Shown piece by piece: positions 6,117 to 6,954 of a stretch of 6,954 nucleotides of DNA. Numbering within the stretch: position 1 is the first letter of the stretch; every line of letters starts with the position of its first letter. The notes under the pieces are model-generated. The model was not told where the DNA came from and searched no databases. It was given only the letters and a program-made list of their open reading frames with translations. A program made the position numbers and the translations under genes. The stretch spans positions 1 through 6,954 of the forward strand of contig JADHVM010000051.1 in NCBI GenBank assembly GCA_016783985.1. Reading direction: 5' to 3'. The DNA is from Actinomycetota bacterium (lineage in GTDB: Bacteria > Actinomycetota > Humimicrobiia > Humimicrobiales > Humimicrobiaceae).

Positions 6117-6350
6117 CTATACCATAGATGCTATCTTGCTAAAAACCTTTGATATCGTATCAATTATTATCGGCTTTCCAACAGCCAGCAAAATAGCACT
6201 TATAATCCCAGCTATTACTACAACAAGCGCATACTCCAGTGTGGATTGACCTTTTTGACTCCACAATTTAACTTTCCTATTCAATCCAATAATAAAATTT
6301 ATTTTTATCACCTCCTTTCTATTAATTTTTGAAAACATTTTTTGCTGCAT
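6117..6350 (-). CDS. Flp-type (Tad) type IVb major pilin
   Basis: This is the likely structural subunit of a Tad pilus. A basic leader ends in KG, and the class III-like cleavage site G|QSTLEY (Gly at -1, Glu at +5, Tyr at +6) is exactly the Flp processing motif. A 20-residue hydrophobic helix follows (ALVVVIAGIISAILLAVGKP), then a short amphipathic C-terminus. The mature form would be 43 residues, normal for Flp. The start is unclear: a perfect AAGGAGGTGAT is present twice, 42 bases apart in frame. The first copy sits 2 bases before ATG 6350 and 14 bases before ATG 6338. The second sits 8 bases before an ATA (6302) and far from a TTG (6284). Starting at ATA or TTG would give the usual 12-18-residue leader; starting at 6350 gives 34. 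The gene is first in the operon, right after a strong promoter. Confidence 0.85.
   Translation of the reverse strand: MQQKMFSKINRKEVIKINFIIGLNRKVKLWSQKGQSTLEYALVVVIAGIISAILLAVGKPIIIDTISKVFSKIASMV
6307..6325. repeat. 19-base direct repeat containing a perfect Shine-Dalgarno (inner copy)
   Basis: Minus strand TTAATAGAAAGGAGGTGAT, identical to 6349-6367, offset 42 (14 codons). In this copy the repeat is read as Ile-Asn-Arg-Lys-Glu-Val within the longest pilin frame. It is followed by ATA rather than ATG at ideal start spacing. Confidence 0.9.
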
Positions 6351-6367
6351 CACCTCCTTTCTATTAA
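6349..6367. repeat. 19-base direct repeat containing a perfect Shine-Dalgarno (outer copy)
   Basis: Identical to 6307-6325. AAGGAGGTGAT matches the 16S rRNA 3' end along its full length. The nearest ATG (6350) overlaps the repeat end, and the next (6338) is rather distant. Confidence 0.9.
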
Positions 6368-6428
6368 AAGTTTTCTATCCTTCCTAAACGAAACGTCTGT
6401 TTTTATTAGATAATCAGGCAATAAAGTT

Positions 6429-6457
6429 ATAATAGCATAATTATGTATTTGTGTAAA
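6429..6457 (-). promoter_or_regulatory. sigma-70-type promoter of the pilin operon
   Basis: On the minus strand, TTTACA (6457-6452) and TATTAT (6434-6429) are separated by 17 bases. TGC directly before the -10 makes an extended -10 (TGN). Each box matches consensus at five of six positions. Transcription would begin near 6422 and leave a leader of about 60-70 bases before the pilin Shine-Dalgarno, too short for a large riboswitch. Confidence 0.6.
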
Positions 6458-6592
6458 TAGATAAATTAAAAAAATAATAAATTACTGAATCAATCCAATC
6501 ACAATGCAGCTTAACTATAAAAGTATATATTTTTCTAAATTTATATATTATAAAAAAAGTGATTTATTTATTATTAAAAATATTATATAATA

Positions 6593-6618
6593 TTAAATGT
6601 AACATTTTGTACATTTAA
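6593..6618. promoter_or_regulatory. 26-base dyad, candidate operator
   Basis: TTAAATGTA (6593-6601) and TACATTTAA (6610-6618) are perfect inverted 9-base arms around an 8-base centre (ACATTTTG). The core reads TGTA-N8-TACA, a typical layout for a dimeric regulator. The right arm overlaps a possible -35 box (TTGTAC, 6607-6612) of the plus-strand gene. Base composition makes AT-only dyads likely by chance, but the G and C positions are also symmetric here. Confidence 0.4.
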
Positions 6619-6636
6619 ATAAAAATATATTATTAT
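6607..6636 (+). promoter_or_regulatory. possible promoter of the sensor gene
   Basis: TTGTAC (6607-6612) and TATTAT (6631-6636) are 18 bases apart on the plus strand, 65 bases before the ATG at 6701. Because the whole region is AT-rich, other -10-like hexamers also exist; this is the pair with the best -35. Confidence 0.35.
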
Positions 6637-6700
6637 AAATGTTTAAAGAATTAATTATAAATTTAAGCTAAATAATTAATATACAAAAATACTTATAAAT

Positions 6701-6954
6701 ATGAGCATACAATTTGTACCATATTTAATACCATTAATTATAGGAATACTGGCATCTGCAGCATTTATAATTTATATTTTCATAAACAAGCCTACTTTCA
6801 ATTATAAAGTGCTTATCACTCTTACAGCTGGAAATCTTATCTGGTTATTTTCGAATGGAATGGAACTTTTATACCTAGGAATTAATAGTAAGATTTTCTG
6901 GAATCAAATATCTTCTATTGGAATTGTAACAGTAGCAATGTCATTTTTCATTTT
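6701..6954 (+). CDS. membrane sensor with His_kinase_N7TM-like N-terminus, probable histidine kinase (partial)
   Basis: Only the first 84 codons are in the window; the gene runs off the right edge. The protein begins MSIQFVPYLIPLIIGILASA (first helix about 7-30). A loop and second helix follow (about 38-55, TAGNLIWLFSNGMELLYLG), then NSKIFWNQISSIGIVTVAMSFF. This matches the N-terminal seven-helix sensor region (His_kinase_N7TM), where W-x-x-x-N/Y...E...FW.Q/K....G recurs. Such regions are usually fused to PAS, HisKA/HATPase or GGDEF domains; which one applies here cannot be seen. An in-frame stop at 6677-6679 and no other start codon support the ATG at 6701, though no clear Shine-Dalgarno precedes it. 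It is transcribed divergently from the pilin operon, so it may regulate it. Confidence 0.75.
   Translation, partial: MSIQFVPYLIPLIIGILASAAFIIYIFINKPTFNYKVLITLTAGNLIWLFSNGMELLYLGINSKIFWNQISSIGIVTVAMSFFI

Larger units (their letters stand above)
6458..6700. other. divergent AT-rich intergenic spacer
   Basis: The region between the pilin promoter and the plus-strand sensor gene is extremely AT-rich and has no credible ORF or RNA gene. It contains a perfect 16-base palindrome AATATTATATAATATT (6579-6594) and, directly beside it, the 26-base dyad listed separately. It probably serves as the regulatory region for two divergent transcripts. Confidence 0.6.

Noticed and set aside
6361..6428. Possible c-di-GMP riboswitch in the pilin leader
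   Set aside because: The leader after the predicted transcription start is only about 60-70 bases and lacks the conserved GEMM-I or GEMM-II core sequences.
1..6954. CRISPR array, tRNA, rRNA, insertion sequence or phage attachment site
   Set aside because: No regularly spaced repeat series, no tRNA-like or rRNA sequence, no transposase or terminal inverted repeats seen; the short direct repeats come only in pairs.

Overview
This is an AT-rich window (about 30% G+C by eye). One block of eight or nine genes reads on the minus strand, and one partial gene reads divergently on the plus strand at the right edge. Rex, an LCP (LytR-CpsA-Psr) cell-wall enzyme and a Tad/Flp pilin set ordered Flp, TadE, Rv3654c-like protein suggest a low-GC, Gram-positive-type anaerobe or facultative bacterium. 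The pilin gene order resembles Actinomycetota, and low-GC Actinomycetota or Bacillota are both possible. That placement is inference from gene content; no rRNA or other taxonomic marker is present.

Layout, following minus-strand transcription from right to left. A good sigma-70-type promoter (6429-6457) drives a Flp-type pilin (ends at 6117), then tadE (5442-5918), then a small TadG/Rv3654c-like pseudopilin (4953-5381). A short single-stranded-DNA-binding protein without an acidic tail (4446-4835), the GTPase/ATPase YchF (3270-4346) and a SAM methyltransferase with a C-terminal Trm112-like zinc domain (2226-3260) follow on the same strand. No strong terminator separates them, so they may form one long operon. 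After a 240-bp gap with a candidate promoter and Rex-like operator come rex (1339-1983), an LCP protein (444-1310) and a small orphan ORF (82-396), followed by a weak stem-loop.

On the plus strand, a 347-bp, extremely AT-rich divergent spacer leads to the start of a membrane sensor with a His_kinase_N7TM-like N-terminus (6701 onward, cut by the window edge). The spacer carries a 26-bp dyad overlapping a possible -35 box for that gene.

Functionally, the right half is a surface-pilus subunit operon: a processed major pilin plus two pilin-like partners, without the TadA/B/C motor genes. It runs into DNA-binding and translation-associated housekeeping genes. The left half couples redox sensing (Rex) with cell-wall polymer ligation (LCP). 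The most unusual structure is a set of short direct repeats inside the pilin locus. One duplicates the pilin ribosome-binding site in frame. Another duplicates the tadE-stop/next-gene-start junction and leaves a displaced second start for the downstream gene.
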